A stretch of DNA of 64,000 nucleotides from Acidimicrobiia bacterium. GTDB lineage: Bacteria; Actinomycetota; Acidimicrobiia; Acidimicrobiales; SKKL01. The notes under the pieces are model-generated. The model ran no database searches. It had not been told where the DNA came from and saw only the letters and a program-made list of their open reading frames with translations. Below, piece after piece: positions 36,141 through 44,727 of the stretch. The translations under genes were made by a program, and so were the position numbers. Numbering within the stretch: position 1 is the first letter of the stretch; each line of letters opens with the position of its first letter. The DNA is taken from positions 309,215-373,214 of the forward strand of contig JBAYRL010000003.1 of the NCBI GenBank assembly GCA_041676705.1, read 5' to 3'.

Positions 36141-36487
36141 CAACCTTGCGGGTTTGAACCGCCGGCGGGTATAAACGACCAAAGCTCAGCCGCCGTTCCA
36201 ACCGGACGTTTCGGCGCTTCGCCACCTTCAGGGGCCTGTCCCTGCCCCCCTTCTGACTGATGGCCAGCACCAAAGGCCGCCGAGTTAACCCAAGCTTCGA
36301 AAGCTGCGTCGTCGCGCCAGCGAGTCAGTACTAGCCACGTGGTCCGGCCATCAGTCGGCTGTAGTAGTTCAAAGCCCTCAAAACCGTCTTGATCATCGAC
36401 GGCACCAGCGCGAGCAGCAAAGCGATGGGCCAGCTCATCGCCGCTTTCAGCTGGAACAGTTATGGCATTAATTTTCACAACACTCAT
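36140..36487 (-). CDS. antibiotic-biosynthesis monooxygenase family, MhuD-like
   Basis: 115 residues with VVKINAITVPAESGDELAHR, FAARAGAVDDQDGFEGFELL and TWLVLTRWRDDAAFEAWVNS, the ABM ferredoxin-like fold of small haem-degrading or monooxygenase proteins. An Asn (KINAI) and Trp near the expected haem pocket fit MhuD-like proteins, but haem use is unproven. A TACGCT box (36495-36500) ends 7 nt before ATG, so the mRNA may be leaderless. Confidence 0.82.
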   Translation of the reverse strand: MSVVKINAITVPAESGDELAHRFAARAGAVDDQDGFEGFELLQPTDGRTTWLVLTRWRDDAAFEAWVNSAAFGAGHQSEGGQGQAPEGGEAPKRPVGTAAELWSFIPAGGSNPQG

Positions 36488-36740
36488 ACCTACAAGCGTA
36501 GGCCATCCGCGACGAGAGGTTGGTTCAAGACCGCACGCTTACGGTGGTCCCCAAGACCACCCGGGCTGCGCCCTTTGATAAAATTTACTAAAATAATTTT
36601 ACAGGATTAAGCAACCGTTCAACAGCACCTAAATAATTTCCCTTGCCATTTTACCAAATACAAGTGTATAGTGGCTTTTACCTACATAGGAAATCGGGTG
36701 GGGGATTTACCCGGTTAAAATAGAATAAGGAGCGTGAACC

Positions 36741-37178
36741 ATGTCGAACAGATTCACGAGGTACAAGCGTGCGTTTATGCGCTTACTTTTACTTTCCCTC
36801 GTTACCGCCATTGGTGTAACCAGCGGCTCCGTGGCATCAGCCCACATCTTGACGCCACACACAGGTAACGATAATTGGCACGTCACTGCTGCCACGTCTG
36901 GTACGTGCAGTCGCTCCGTGGCCCACATGGACGGTGATTTCAGCTATTTTGCACGTGCCTTTGCTACGAGCGGTGCCATTTCGGGTACGTGCACCAGCAC
37001 AGGAAGCCGGATCATCGGAATTTATAAAGGTCATGACCATCCTGACCCACACCACCTTTACTATGCGTCGTGGTCAAGTGGTTTTGACACCTTCTCTTCA
37101 ACACCAAGCAACGGCTGGTACTACGTGAGCCGTTCTGAGCACCGAGCAAATGGGTACATAACGAGCTATTCACTCTGA
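36741..37178 (+). CDS. secreted protein, unknown function
   Basis: 145 residues with a basic start and hydrophobic signal (FMRLLLLSLVTAIGVTSG, predicted cut after SVASA), then a mature part rich in Ser, Thr, His and Tyr with two Cys (TSGTCSRS, ISGTCTSTG) likely bridged. AAGGAG sits 8 nt before ATG. I recognise no domain. It opens an AT-richer patch with two further exported or membrane genes on the same strand. The 36488-36740 spacer is AT-rich and gene-free. Confidence 0.7.
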   Translation: MSNRFTRYKRAFMRLLLLSLVTAIGVTSGSVASAHILTPHTGNDNWHVTAATSGTCSRSVAHMDGDFSYFARAFATSGAISGTCTSTGSRIIGIYKGHDHPDPHHLYYASWSSGFDTFSSTPSNGWYYVSRSEHRANGYITSYSL

Positions 37179-37213
37179 GATAAATACCACTAGCAACGCT
37201 AAGGATTATGCAA

Positions 37214-37849
37214 ATGACTTTTCGAGAGTTCTTGAAACCACAATTCATGCGACTAATAGCAGCTACAACACTCGGGGTGCTCATAGTTGCATCGTTAACA
37301 CTAATACTCAACGCAAATGTATCTGCGAAGTCAGATAATGACCCTAATAATATTGATCCAACGAATAGCCATGCCGTAAAAACATCCATACTCGAAATGG
37401 CGCAGCTTGCAAAAGCAGCAGGTTTGCAATCTCAATTTGAGGCTTTAGAGGATGGCGAGGTGACCAGGTCTGAATACGAAGATGCAATTAATAGAGTAAT
37501 TTCGTGTTCCCGTGAGGCCGGGCTAAACGTCACCGACACCGAACCAGACTGGAGCGGAAAGCTGCTCAGCTATGGGGTAATCATTTCCTCTGATCCCGCA
37601 CCATCTGACCCCGGGATCGAAGCTCACGACAAATGTTACGACGAGCTCGCTTTCTTTGTCGATCAAGCATTTTCACTGGAAACCTTTGGTGATCGCCAAA
37701 ACAGCATGGCCGATGCGGTTGAATGCATTGCGTCATTCGGCGTGGACACTGAGCCTATGTATGGCCCTGGCGGCAACCTTGTTCCGACCAAAGTGCTGGA
37801 ACTCGCCTTTGAAGAGTTCAACCTCTGCACCACGCAGACCCGAGAATAA
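37214..37849 (+). CDS. secreted four-cysteine protein, unknown function
   Basis: About 211 residues. A hydrophobic N-terminal segment (LIAATTLGVLIVASLTLILN) acts as signal or anchor. The mature part has EDGEVTRSEYEDAINRVISC, HDKCYDELAFFVDQ, AVECIASFGV and FNLCTTQ, giving four Cys and an EF-hand-like acidic start. This pattern recurs in uncharacterised actinobacterial exported proteins. ATG 37214 has AAGGA 8 nt upstream; ATG 37208 is too close. It follows the previous secreted gene by 35 nt, so probably co-transcribed, and ends at the hairpin 37873. Confidence 0.72.
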   Translation: MTFREFLKPQFMRLIAATTLGVLIVASLTLILNANVSAKSDNDPNNIDPTNSHAVKTSILEMAQLAKAAGLQSQFEALEDGEVTRSEYEDAINRVISCSREAGLNVTDTEPDWSGKLLSYGVIISSDPAPSDPGIEAHDKCYDELAFFVDQAFSLETFGDRQNSMADAVECIASFGVDTEPMYGPGGNLVPTKVLELAFEEFNLCTTQTRE

Positions 37850-37872
37850 TCTTATGTCACTAAGATTATGCT

Positions 37873-37913
37873 AGGTATGTTAGGCGGGCTCACGTGGCCC
37901 GCCTAACATACCT
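37873..37913 (+). terminator. 17-bp perfect hairpin after the secreted genes
   Basis: AGGTATGTTAGGCGGGC (37873-37889) pairs exactly with GCCCGCCTAACATACCT (37897-37913) around a 7-nt loop. A very stable structure that should end the two-gene transcript, although only short T stretches follow. Confidence 0.6.
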
Positions 37914-37980
37914 CTGCCGCCACAATATTGATCATATGCTTGTATCATACGAGCTATCGAATAGAAAAAGGAGGAGCAAG

Positions 37981-38133
37981 ATGAGCAGTCTAGTTGCATG
38001 GGGCATCGCCGCAGCCGTACTACTTGTTGCGTTACTGGTCGCGCTCCGGTGGGGCAAGCAAACCGAGGGCTCAACCAACGCCAACCATATTATTGAAGCT
38101 GAAAAAACTAATCCACGAAGTCAAGGGCTCTGA
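37981..38133 (+). CDS. 50-residue single-pass membrane protein
   Basis: ATG 37981 has an outstanding AAAGGAGGAG ribosome site 4 nt upstream, which decides the start over a longer frame. One helix (WGIAAAVLLVALLVALRWG) is followed by a short polar tail (KQTEGSTNANHIIEAEK). Function unknown; strong translation and its place after two exported proteins suggest a real gene. Confidence 0.68.
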   Translation: MSSLVAWGIAAAVLLVALLVALRWGKQTEGSTNANHIIEAEKTNPRSQGL

Positions 38134-38257
38134 ACCTAACCTTCCTGGCTTGATCAGCTGGTCACCGCACATTACACATTCCAGCTACCAAATCCCGTTT
38201 GGTCAGACCATGAGCCCACCTTGTTCTGTGTTCTGGCTAGCGGAAGCCATAAGTTTG

Positions 38258-38806
38258 TTAGAGAACTTCGGTATCGGCCGTGCGACCCCAATTAACGAGC
38301 TTCAGGCCGCTGGGGCCGTTTTCAACCACGGTGATGCTGCCGTTGTCGACCCTGGCCTGCAGCACGGCGTCATCGCCTCGGGCGGCACCGATGATGGCAT
38401 TGATAGCAATAAAATGGCTGAAGATTACGGTGTCTTTGTCGGCGGTTCTTACCGTTTCTAATAGAGATTGACGCCAAGCCTGTGGTTGCGGTTCTAGCTG
38501 TGCCCACCCGGTGGCCATGGCACGGCTCAGCCATTCACCCCGACCTTCCAAATCATCGGTCGGTGCCACGACCTCCGAAACCGTCTGATCTACCACGGCT
38601 TCGGTTTCCCAAAGCTTGGCTAACGGTTCCGCCGTTTCACGACAACGTCTCATTGGGCTAGTCACAATTGGTAAGCGACCGATGCTCTGAAGTTCAGCGG
38701 CCGCCGCGTCGGCCTGCTCACGACCCAGCTCATCGAGACCAGGGTCGGCGTCTACGTTGTACGCAGCGCTCGCTCGTCCGTGACGTACCAAATAAAGCCG
38801 GGCCAT
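38258..38806 (-). CDS. histidine phosphatase family protein
   Basis: 182 residues with the RHG motif (ARLYLVRHGRASAAYN), DELGREQADAAAAEL, VTSPMRRCRETAEPLA and the second catalytic His in DTVIFSHFIAINAIIG. It belongs to the phosphoglycerate-mutase-like phosphatases; substrate unknown. GAGG precedes ATG closely, and a hairpin repeat (38838) lies just upstream. Confidence 0.9.
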   Translation of the reverse strand: MARLYLVRHGRASAAYNVDADPGLDELGREQADAAAAELQSIGRLPIVTSPMRRCRETAEPLAKLWETEAVVDQTVSEVVAPTDDLEGRGEWLSRAMATGWAQLEPQPQAWRQSLLETVRTADKDTVIFSHFIAINAIIGAARGDDAVLQARVDNGSITVVENGPSGLKLVNWGRTADTEVL

Positions 38807-38837
38807 TACCTCACACTTTCCTTCCGTTAATCACAAC

Positions 38838-38888
38838 GATCTTGTTATGAGTTTTGTGCGCTATGCGGAGAAAACTCATAACAAGATC
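38838..38888. repeat. palindromic hairpin element, copy 1
   Basis: Arms GATCTTGTTATGAGTTTT (38838-38855) and its exact complement (38871-38888) enclose the 15-nt loop GTGCGCTATGCGGAG. It lies between the DMT transporter end and the phosphatase start. Confidence 0.9.
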
Positions 38889-38978
38889 GGGATTGCACAC
38901 GCGAATCTCAGTCATCATGCCAGCAGCTTGGGTCATCATGCCAGCAGCTACGACACCACCGAGCCCGACGCTTAGCCA

Positions 38979-39848
38979 TTAGGCAGTGGCCACCATGGCC
39001 AAGGTTCCCCCGACGATTAAGCCCAACCCTAAGAGTGACCTTCGGCCTTGTCGCTCTCTAAAGAAAATGGCCGCCAAACCAACTGTTACTACCACGCTCA
39101 ATTTATCGATGGGCACCACCACGCTCGCAGGTCCATCTTGCATGGCTTTCCAATAGAACAGCCAAGAAGCGCCGGTCGCCACACCTGACAGCCCTAGAAA
39201 AACCAACTCTCGCTTCGGAACGTTACGCAAAGAGACGTATTCATCTTTGGCAAGAACAACCAACCAGGCCATCACAATTACGACGGTGGTTCTGATGTAC
39301 ACACCCAGGTTGGCCTCCACGCCCGAGATTCCCACTTTGCCCAAAACCGCTGTTAGCGCAGCGAAAACAGCAGCACCTGACGCATAGAGCATCCACGGGC
39401 CTTGTTCGGCTCCGGTGTCGGATCGGGCTGGCCGCTCGAGCATAAAGTAAGTACCAACCGCTATTAGGACTATTCCGACCAGCTTTACCGCTAGCGATTC
39501 GGTTTCACCGAAGACAACGATGGCCAATACGAGGGTCAAAACGATGCTCGACTTGTCGACAACCGCTACTTTAGCGACCGGTCCCAGCTGTAAGGCACGG
39601 AAAAAGAACAGCCAAGAGGCACCCGTGGCGATACCCGAAAGCACCAGGAACACCCAGGTTTTGGCGTCAAGTTCGGTGATAGTCGGCGCTGAACCGACAA
39701 GCTGTACCATCACCCCGGCGCAAACCAACACAATTATTGTCCGTACCGCGGTGGCAAGACTTGAGGGGATGCTCTCGACGCCAGCTTTTGCTAACACCGC
39801 TGTTAAGCCAGCAAAGAATGCGGCCCCTAACGAGTAGACAATCCACAT
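38979..39848 (-). CDS. EamA/DMT-family transporter
   Basis: 289 residues and ten predicted membrane helices in two EamA repeats, each with a near-identical signature (GIATGASWLFFFRALQLGPV and GVATGASWLFYWKAMQDGP), and the FGETE / FRERQ turn after the fourth helix. DMT transporters export or import metabolites; substrate unknown. Flanked on both sides by copies of the hairpin element. Confidence 0.88.
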   Translation of the reverse strand: MWIVYSLGAAFFAGLTAVLAKAGVESIPSSLATAVRTIIVLVCAGVMVQLVGSAPTITELDAKTWVFLVLSGIATGASWLFFFRALQLGPVAKVAVVDKSSIVLTLVLAIVVFGETESLAVKLVGIVLIAVGTYFMLERPARSDTGAEQGPWMLYASGAAVFAALTAVLGKVGISGVEANLGVYIRTTVVIVMAWLVVLAKDEYVSLRNVPKRELVFLGLSGVATGASWLFYWKAMQDGPASVVVPIDKLSVVVTVGLAAIFFRERQGRRSLLGLGLIVGGTLAMVATA

Positions 39849-39864
39849 CTATGCGCGATCATCA

Positions 39865-39905
39865 TTCGGGAAGCTCCGTATTCGGGAAGCTCCGTATTCG
39901 GGGAG
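39865..39905. repeat. 16-bp tandem repeat, ~2.5 copies
   Basis: TTCGGGAAGCTCCGTA at 39865-39880 and 39881-39896, then a partial TTCGGGGAG. It sits directly upstream of the DMT transporter start, so it could affect its promoter. Confidence 0.8.
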
Positions 39906-39941
39906 ATTCGGTTTTTGAAACCAGCTGGATGTGTCAGCAGC

Positions 39942-39990
39942 ATCTTGTTATGAGTTTTGTGCGCTATGCGGAGAAAACTCATAACAAGAT
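39942..39990. repeat. palindromic hairpin element, copy 2
   Basis: 17-bp perfect arms (39942-39958 and 39974-39990) around the loop GTGCGCTATGCGGAG, identical in loop to copy 1. Between the DMT transporter and enoyl-CoA hydratase genes. Confidence 0.9.
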
Positions 39991-40007
39991 CAGAAACCAA
40001 AGAGGAA

Positions 40008-40793
40008 TTAGCGGCCCTTCCAAACCGGGTCACGCTTCTCAATGAACGCAGTGGCGCCTTCTTTGGCGTCTTCGCTGTTAAAGACCTGGGGTTGCAGAAC
40101 CGACTGGCGTTCCCAGGCAGCGTCGATGTCGTTAACCGCCATACGCACCAATTCCTTGGTCGCAGCCAACCCCAACGGGCCATTCTTCGCGATGCGTTCG
40201 GCCATCGCAATAGCGGCCTCTAACACCTCGTCGGGTTCAACCACCTGGTTAACCAAGCCCAGCTCATAGGCACGTTCGGCTGATATGTTGTCGCCGGTCA
40301 GAGTCATTTCGAGGGCCACCGCCAATGGAATACGGGTGCCCAGCACAATGCCTCCGCCTGCAGCAAACAGCGAGCGCTTCACCTCGGGCAAGCCAAACTG
40401 GGCGGCCGAAGAAGCCACGACCATGTCGCAACCCATCAGCACTTCAAAGCCACCCGCAACGGCTGTGGCGTTGGCGGCGCCCACTACCGGTACGCTTACG
40501 TTGCCTCGCACAAACCGACCAAAAACTGCCATGCCTTCTTGTTGTTCGGGCGTGGGCTTGTTGTCGCCCGATGCGAAGGCCCGCAGGTCCATTCCAGCAC
40601 AAAACGCCCGGTCACCAGTGCCGGTAACCACCACGGCTCGAATGTTGGGGTCTTCCTCGGCCTCGGCTAGCGCGGCACCAAAGCTTCCCATCAATTCGGG
40701 ATTCAAGGCATTGCGCGCCTCGGGTCGGTTTAGGCGCAGTACTAACACTGCTCCCCGTTCTTCACGCACTAATACTGGTTCTACATCAGACAT
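40008..40793 (-). CDS. enoyl-CoA hydratase/isomerase (crotonase) family
   Basis: 261 residues with LVLRLNRPEARNALNPELMG, VVVTGTGDRAFCAGMDLRAF (oxyanion-hole strand), GAANATAVAGGFEVLMGCDM, FGLPEVKRSLFAAGGG and a C-terminal EGATAFIEKRDPVWKGR. It hydrates or isomerises an acyl-CoA in beta-oxidation-like catabolism. ATG 40793 has GGAGCGGG upstream and begins the conserved part. It may serve the same pathway as the SDR gene at 41262. Confidence 0.9.
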   Translation of the reverse strand: MSDVEPVLVREERGAVLVLRLNRPEARNALNPELMGSFGAALAEAEEDPNIRAVVVTGTGDRAFCAGMDLRAFASGDNKPTPEQQEGMAVFGRFVRGNVSVPVVGAANATAVAGGFEVLMGCDMVVASSAAQFGLPEVKRSLFAAGGGIVLGTRIPLAVALEMTLTGDNISAERAYELGLVNQVVEPDEVLEAAIAMAERIAKNGPLGLAATKELVRMAVNDIDAAWERQSVLQPQVFNSEDAKEGATAFIEKRDPVWKGR

Positions 40794-41024
40794 ATGTGGC
40801 CCGCTCCGTTCATAGCCATAACAAGGGAAAGAAGCCTGCACCCACCAACGTGTGGGCGCAGCGCAATCGTTTTACGTGTCACAAACTACTAGAGGGCCAC
40901 CTTTAACGCCTTGAATGCAACGAATCGACAGCCAAGCCGCTCTCGAAGTTCGATATCGAGAGTCCTTTTAAGCTTCGCCGGTCCTGGTTAGAACCTTACG
41001 GCTTAAAGGTCTGAGAGCAGGAAG

Positions 41025-41071
41025 ACCTGAAACCACGGGGACTTGAAACCTAGGGGATTTGAAACCAAGGG
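41025..41071. repeat. 16-bp imperfect tandem repeat, 3 copies, in gene-free spacer
   Basis: ACCTGAAACCACGGGG, ACTTGAAACCTAGGGG and ATTTGAAACCAAGGG follow one another. They are the only structured sequence in the gene-free 40794-41261 spacer that separates the hydratase and SDR genes. Confidence 0.75.
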
Positions 41072-41261
41072 CACCAAATTCCAAAGGCAGAGTTCCGAAG
41101 CTACGAATATGAGCCCAAACCATAGATCTGTGCGGCTGTTACCTACGCCCTGTTGATGAACTTTTATCTTCCGGCACCTTCAAACCGGCCTGTTGTATAG
41201 CCTTTGGTGAAGGTTGCAGGGCCCATCTGTGGCAGTGCCCGTACGGAGACAGGAGTAGTAA

Positions 41262-42023
41262 ATGCAAGTTTCAGGAACCGGCGCCATGATCGTTGGCGGC
41301 GCCTCGGGAATGGCACGTGCCGCCGCCGAGCGGCTGAAAGAAAAGGGTGCCAAGATCGCCATTGTCGACCTGCCAACCTCGGATGGCGCGGCAGTGGCTG
41401 AAAGCTTGGGCGGAACATTCCACCCACTAGATGTTACCGATGAAGCTGCGGTGGAACGTGTGGTGCCGGAGGTTTCAGAATCATTGGGCGGAATTCACAT
41501 CGCCATTAACACCGCTGGTGGCGGAGTTGCCCAACGAACCATCGACAAGAACGGGCCTCACCCACTGGATGCCTTCAAACGCATTATCGACTTGAACCTA
41601 ATCGCTACCTTCAATCTCAACCGTCTTCAGGCCTGGGAAATGAACAAGAACGAACCGAACGACGACGGCGAACGTGGCGTGATAATTAATACCGCTTCAA
41701 TTGCGGCCTTCGAGGGTCAAATTGGCCAGGTGGCCTACACCGCCGCCAAAGCTGGCATTGCCGGAATGACCCTTACCATGGCCCGAGACTTGGGGAGCAT
41801 GGGTATTCGGGTGAACTCGGTCGCACCAAGCTTGTTCGCCACTGGGCTCACCAAAGGCATCCCCGATGAGTTCGCTGATGTGCTCACTAAAGATGCTGCT
41901 TTCCCGAAGCGGATGGGACGCCCAGATGAGTACGCCACTTTGGCGGTGGCCATTGTGGAATCGGCCATGTTGAACGGTTCGTGTATCCGCCTCGACGGCG
42001 GTCAGCGCTTCGCCCCCAAATGA
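41262..42023 (+). CDS. SDR oxidoreductase, 3-hydroxyacyl-CoA dehydrogenase II-like
   Basis: 253 residues: MIVGGASGMARAAAERLKEK (NAD-binding, GASGMG-like), HPLDVTDEAAV, INTAGGG (NAG region), IINTASIAAFEGQIGQVAYT with catalytic Ser, Tyr and Lys (YTAAKAG), RVNSVAPSLFATGL and the C-terminal RLDGGQRFAPK. Best match in memory is the HSD10-type 3-hydroxyacyl-CoA dehydrogenase, fitting the nearby enoyl-CoA hydratase. GGAG lies upstream of ATG. Confidence 0.9.
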   Translation: MQVSGTGAMIVGGASGMARAAAERLKEKGAKIAIVDLPTSDGAAVAESLGGTFHPLDVTDEAAVERVVPEVSESLGGIHIAINTAGGGVAQRTIDKNGPHPLDAFKRIIDLNLIATFNLNRLQAWEMNKNEPNDDGERGVIINTASIAAFEGQIGQVAYTAAKAGIAGMTLTMARDLGSMGIRVNSVAPSLFATGLTKGIPDEFADVLTKDAAFPKRMGRPDEYATLAVAIVESAMLNGSCIRLDGGQRFAPK

Positions 42024-42202
42024 GCCCTAAGAGGTGGCAGAATTAACCACCTCAAAAGCAACTAGCTATATCTTGACCGTCCGCTGGGTAGTTGAGCTCA
42101 AGTTCTCCTGCCCAAGCGGACGCTCGGCCTGCCTTCCAGTGAGGCTTAGGTATGCCTGCAAGAGAGGCACAGCCCGCTATGCCCGAACTTTGTATTGCGA
42201 CC

Positions 42203-42260
42203 ACTCAGGTAGCAGTGTCTCTACGGCTGGCACTCAGGTAGCGGTGGCTCTACGCCTGGC
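42203..42260. repeat. 29-bp tandem duplication at the 3' end of the LLM gene
   Basis: Two 29-bp units (42203-42231, 42232-42260) differ at about three positions. The second unit contains the stop codon of the minus-strand LLM gene, so the duplication copied the gene's end. Confidence 0.8.
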
Positions 42261-43125
42261 TGGGGGCAATTACTTCGTCACCGAAACGGGCTAGCACTTC
42301 CCCTATTGCGGCTGGGTTGTAACCCATGGGTGGAACAATAACTCTGCTGACCCCTAGCTCAGCTAGGCGGCCCACCTCGTCTAATGCCTGTTCACCACCG
42401 GCAGCCACACCAGCACCACCCGCGGTCACCTCAATGGTGTTCGGGTCACGCCCGGCGTCTTCTGCGGCCTGGCGCATTTCATCTAACAGTGCGGGCAAGT
42501 CGCCTTTTGCGGGGAAGAATCCATCGCCCAAACGCCCAGCCCTTCGCGCCGCGGCGACCGAGTGTCCCCCGATGTGGACTGGCACCTTGCGGTTAATGGG
42601 ACGTGGCCTACTGATTGCCTCAGTGAATTTGATTGTTTCGCCTTCGAAGGTGGCGTGGTCTTGTGACCACAGTGCCCGCATGGCCTCCACATACTCTTCG
42701 GTGCGTATCGCCCGATCAGGAAACGAAGCGCCTAGAATCTCGAATTCCTCTTCCAACCAACCAATCCCAACGCCCAGCTCTACTCGGCCGCCAGAGAGCA
42801 GGTCTAGGGTGGCGATTTCTTTGGCAGTAATCACCGGGTTGCGTTGAGGCAAAATCATTACGCCGGTACCGAGCCGCAAGGTGGTGGTTTGGGCTGCGAC
42901 CCAGGTAAGCCAAATAAGTGGATCGGGGATGTCGAAATCAGAACCACCCGGCATCTTGCCATCACCTGAATACGGGTAGGCCGAGGCGTATTCACGTGGC
43001 ACCACCACATGCTCAACCGTCCACAGCGACTCGAAACCCGCCTGCTCAGCGGCCTTGGCAATAGCAGCAGCACCCTCGGGGCTGACGTATGGACCAGTGT
43101 TCGCAAACATGATGCCGTATTTCAT
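42250..43125 (-). CDS. LLM-class F420-dependent oxidoreductase
   Basis: 291 residues with KYGIMFANTGPYVSPEGAAA, FESLWTVEHVVVPREYASAY, TLRLGTGVMILPQRNPVITA, LSGGRVELGVGIGWLEEEFE and PVHIGGHSVAAARRAGRLGD, the pattern of TIGR03619-like F420-dependent enzymes. Substrate unknown. ATG 43125 starts the conserved strand; the longer frame adds ten unsupported residues. Confidence 0.89.
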   Translation of the reverse strand: MKYGIMFANTGPYVSPEGAAAIAKAAEQAGFESLWTVEHVVVPREYASAYPYSGDGKMPGGSDFDIPDPLIWLTWVAAQTTTLRLGTGVMILPQRNPVITAKEIATLDLLSGGRVELGVGIGWLEEEFEILGASFPDRAIRTEEYVEAMRALWSQDHATFEGETIKFTEAISRPRPINRKVPVHIGGHSVAAARRAGRLGDGFFPAKGDLPALLDEMRQAAEDAGRDPNTIEVTAGGAGVAAGGEQALDEVGRLAELGVSRVIVPPMGYNPAAIGEVLARFGDEVIAPSQA

Positions 43126-43220
43126 GCCCGCTGAATGTACCCGGTTGCGGCACAACGATCAACGCCACGCACGGCCTGCAGCGCTGTTATCGTGAGATCA
43201 GCAGAAGGGAGCACTGCGAT

Positions 43221-43517
43221 ATGACTGAAATCTGTGCCCACCTAGACACCGTCGCCGACGTCACCCCCTCAAGTAACGGTTGCGAAGATTGTGAGCGTAT
43301 CGGGGGAGAGTGGGTCAAGCTTCGCTTGTGCATGCGCTGTGGTCATGTCGGCTGCTGCGACAGCTCACCAAACCAACATGCCACCGCCCATTGGCACGAA
43401 CACCCCGACCACCCACTTATTCGTTCCTACGAACCGGGTGAGAACTGGTGGTGGTGCTATATCGACGAAACTTCATTCGAGGTCGAAGGCGCGCCTCCAG
43501 CACCTTCTCACCAGTAG
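43221..43517 (+). CDS. UBP-type zinc-finger protein
   Basis: 98 residues with zinc ligands C-AHLD, GCEDCERIGGEWVKLRLCMR, CGHVGCCDSSPNQHATAHWH and HPLIRSYEPGENWWWCYID. In eukaryotes UBP zinc fingers bind ubiquitin tails; bacterial small forms have no known ligand. GAAGGGAG lies upstream of ATG. The 43518-43746 spacer holds only a short repeat (CACTCGATGG twice). Confidence 0.87.
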   Translation: MTEICAHLDTVADVTPSSNGCEDCERIGGEWVKLRLCMRCGHVGCCDSSPNQHATAHWHEHPDHPLIRSYEPGENWWWCYIDETSFEVEGAPPAPSHQ

Positions 43518-43746
43518 CGAAGTACGCATAAAGCACGCGTTTGCACGTCTTACAAGGCGAGCCGATGCTAGAGGTTCAGCGAGCGGCGGCCATTCCACCA
43601 ATCACACTCGATGGTGAGTTGTTGATGACTACCGCTCGCCCAATAACACTCGATGGCGAGCGGTTGGCGAAGCGGCAAGCGAAGCTTCTCCATGCTCGAC
43701 CTATCACCCTGGTTGGTTGAGTGACGGGGCCCTTTAGCGGCGGTTT

Positions 43747-44607
43747 CTAACCAGAAACCTCGCGGACTGAAAGCGGTGCCCCACTTGGCCCCCGAACCAG
43801 GATGCTTTGTGACGCGAATCCGAGGACGCCGTTTTCATCGTAGAGATGGGCATTGGCGACACCGGCACCCAGCACGCCAATGTGCGAGTCGGTGTTCATC
43901 CCAAGCCAAGGCCCCGACATAGGACGAAACATGTTGAGGGTGGTATCGGCATTGATAGCAAAAACGGTTCGCTCCTCATCAACAGTCGGGCTCTCCTGGG
44001 TAGAGCGCAACAGGTTGGGAACCGAATACGTCCAATCAGCCAGAGTGGCAGCGGCCAAGAAGCCCGAGTTGGTTTCACCTTCCACCACTGGAACGGCCAG
44101 ACGAAACCAGACCATTTCATCCATCGGGTCAATGTGAATATCGATGGCGTGATGAAAGGCTGGCTCATCTGCTCCGGGCCGCATAAAAGGAGGTGCGGCT
44201 ATGTCTGTTCCACTAGGTGGCACCGGGCAGCGCTCTGCGGCCTGGTTGTTGTCAACCTGTAAATCGGTTAACCGAACCCGCAACGCAGTGCCACGAACCC
44301 AAAGCTCATCGTCGGTATAGAGCGAGATGTCGACGAAATCTATGCTTTTGCCCGCCCGAACGGTGGATGTTTCAACTCGTAACGGTGCCATGGGGGCCGC
44401 ACGCATCATGTCAACTGTGAGTCGCACCACCTGTCGGGGAACATCGGTGGGATGGTTTTCGGCCCCGCGTGCAATAGCCGCCAACATGGCACTTCCATGC
44501 AGCGATCCCTCGTACCATGGACCTCGACACAGCACCCCGGGGATGAGAAAATCACCTTCGAGACGGAACAAGGCTTCATCACGTTTGGGCGCATAGGTGC
44601 TAGTCAT
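43747..44607 (-). CDS. acyl-CoA thioesterase family protein (double hot-dog)
   Basis: 286 residues in two hot-dog halves: LIPGVLCRGPWYEGSLHGSA, LTVDMMRAAPMAPLRVETST in the first and LADWTYSVPNLLRSTQ, PWLGMNTDSHIGVLGAG in the second, typical of 4HBT_3/TesB-type thioesterases that hydrolyse acyl-CoA. Chain length unknown. A TAACAT box ends 8 nt before ATG 44607, hinting at a leaderless mRNA. Another TesB-like gene lies at 61154. Confidence 0.82.
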   Translation of the reverse strand: MTSTYAPKRDEALFRLEGDFLIPGVLCRGPWYEGSLHGSAMLAAIARGAENHPTDVPRQVVRLTVDMMRAAPMAPLRVETSTVRAGKSIDFVDISLYTDDELWVRGTALRVRLTDLQVDNNQAAERCPVPPSGTDIAAPPFMRPGADEPAFHHAIDIHIDPMDEMVWFRLAVPVVEGETNSGFLAAATLADWTYSVPNLLRSTQESPTVDEERTVFAINADTTLNMFRPMSGPWLGMNTDSHIGVLGAGVANAHLYDENGVLGFASQSILVRGPSGAPLSVREVSG

Positions 44608-44727
44608 CGCCAGCGATGTTACGACAACTCACTAGCTCGACAAACTCTCGGGTCAGTCACAATTACTGGCCCTTCGTAAATCCAGCTCTTCGTTGTGGGC
44701 TAGCGAAACTCATGCCAGGCTGGCAAT

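Noticed and set aside
41025..41071. CRISPR array
   Set aside because: The 16-bp units are directly adjacent without spacers and there are no cas genes.
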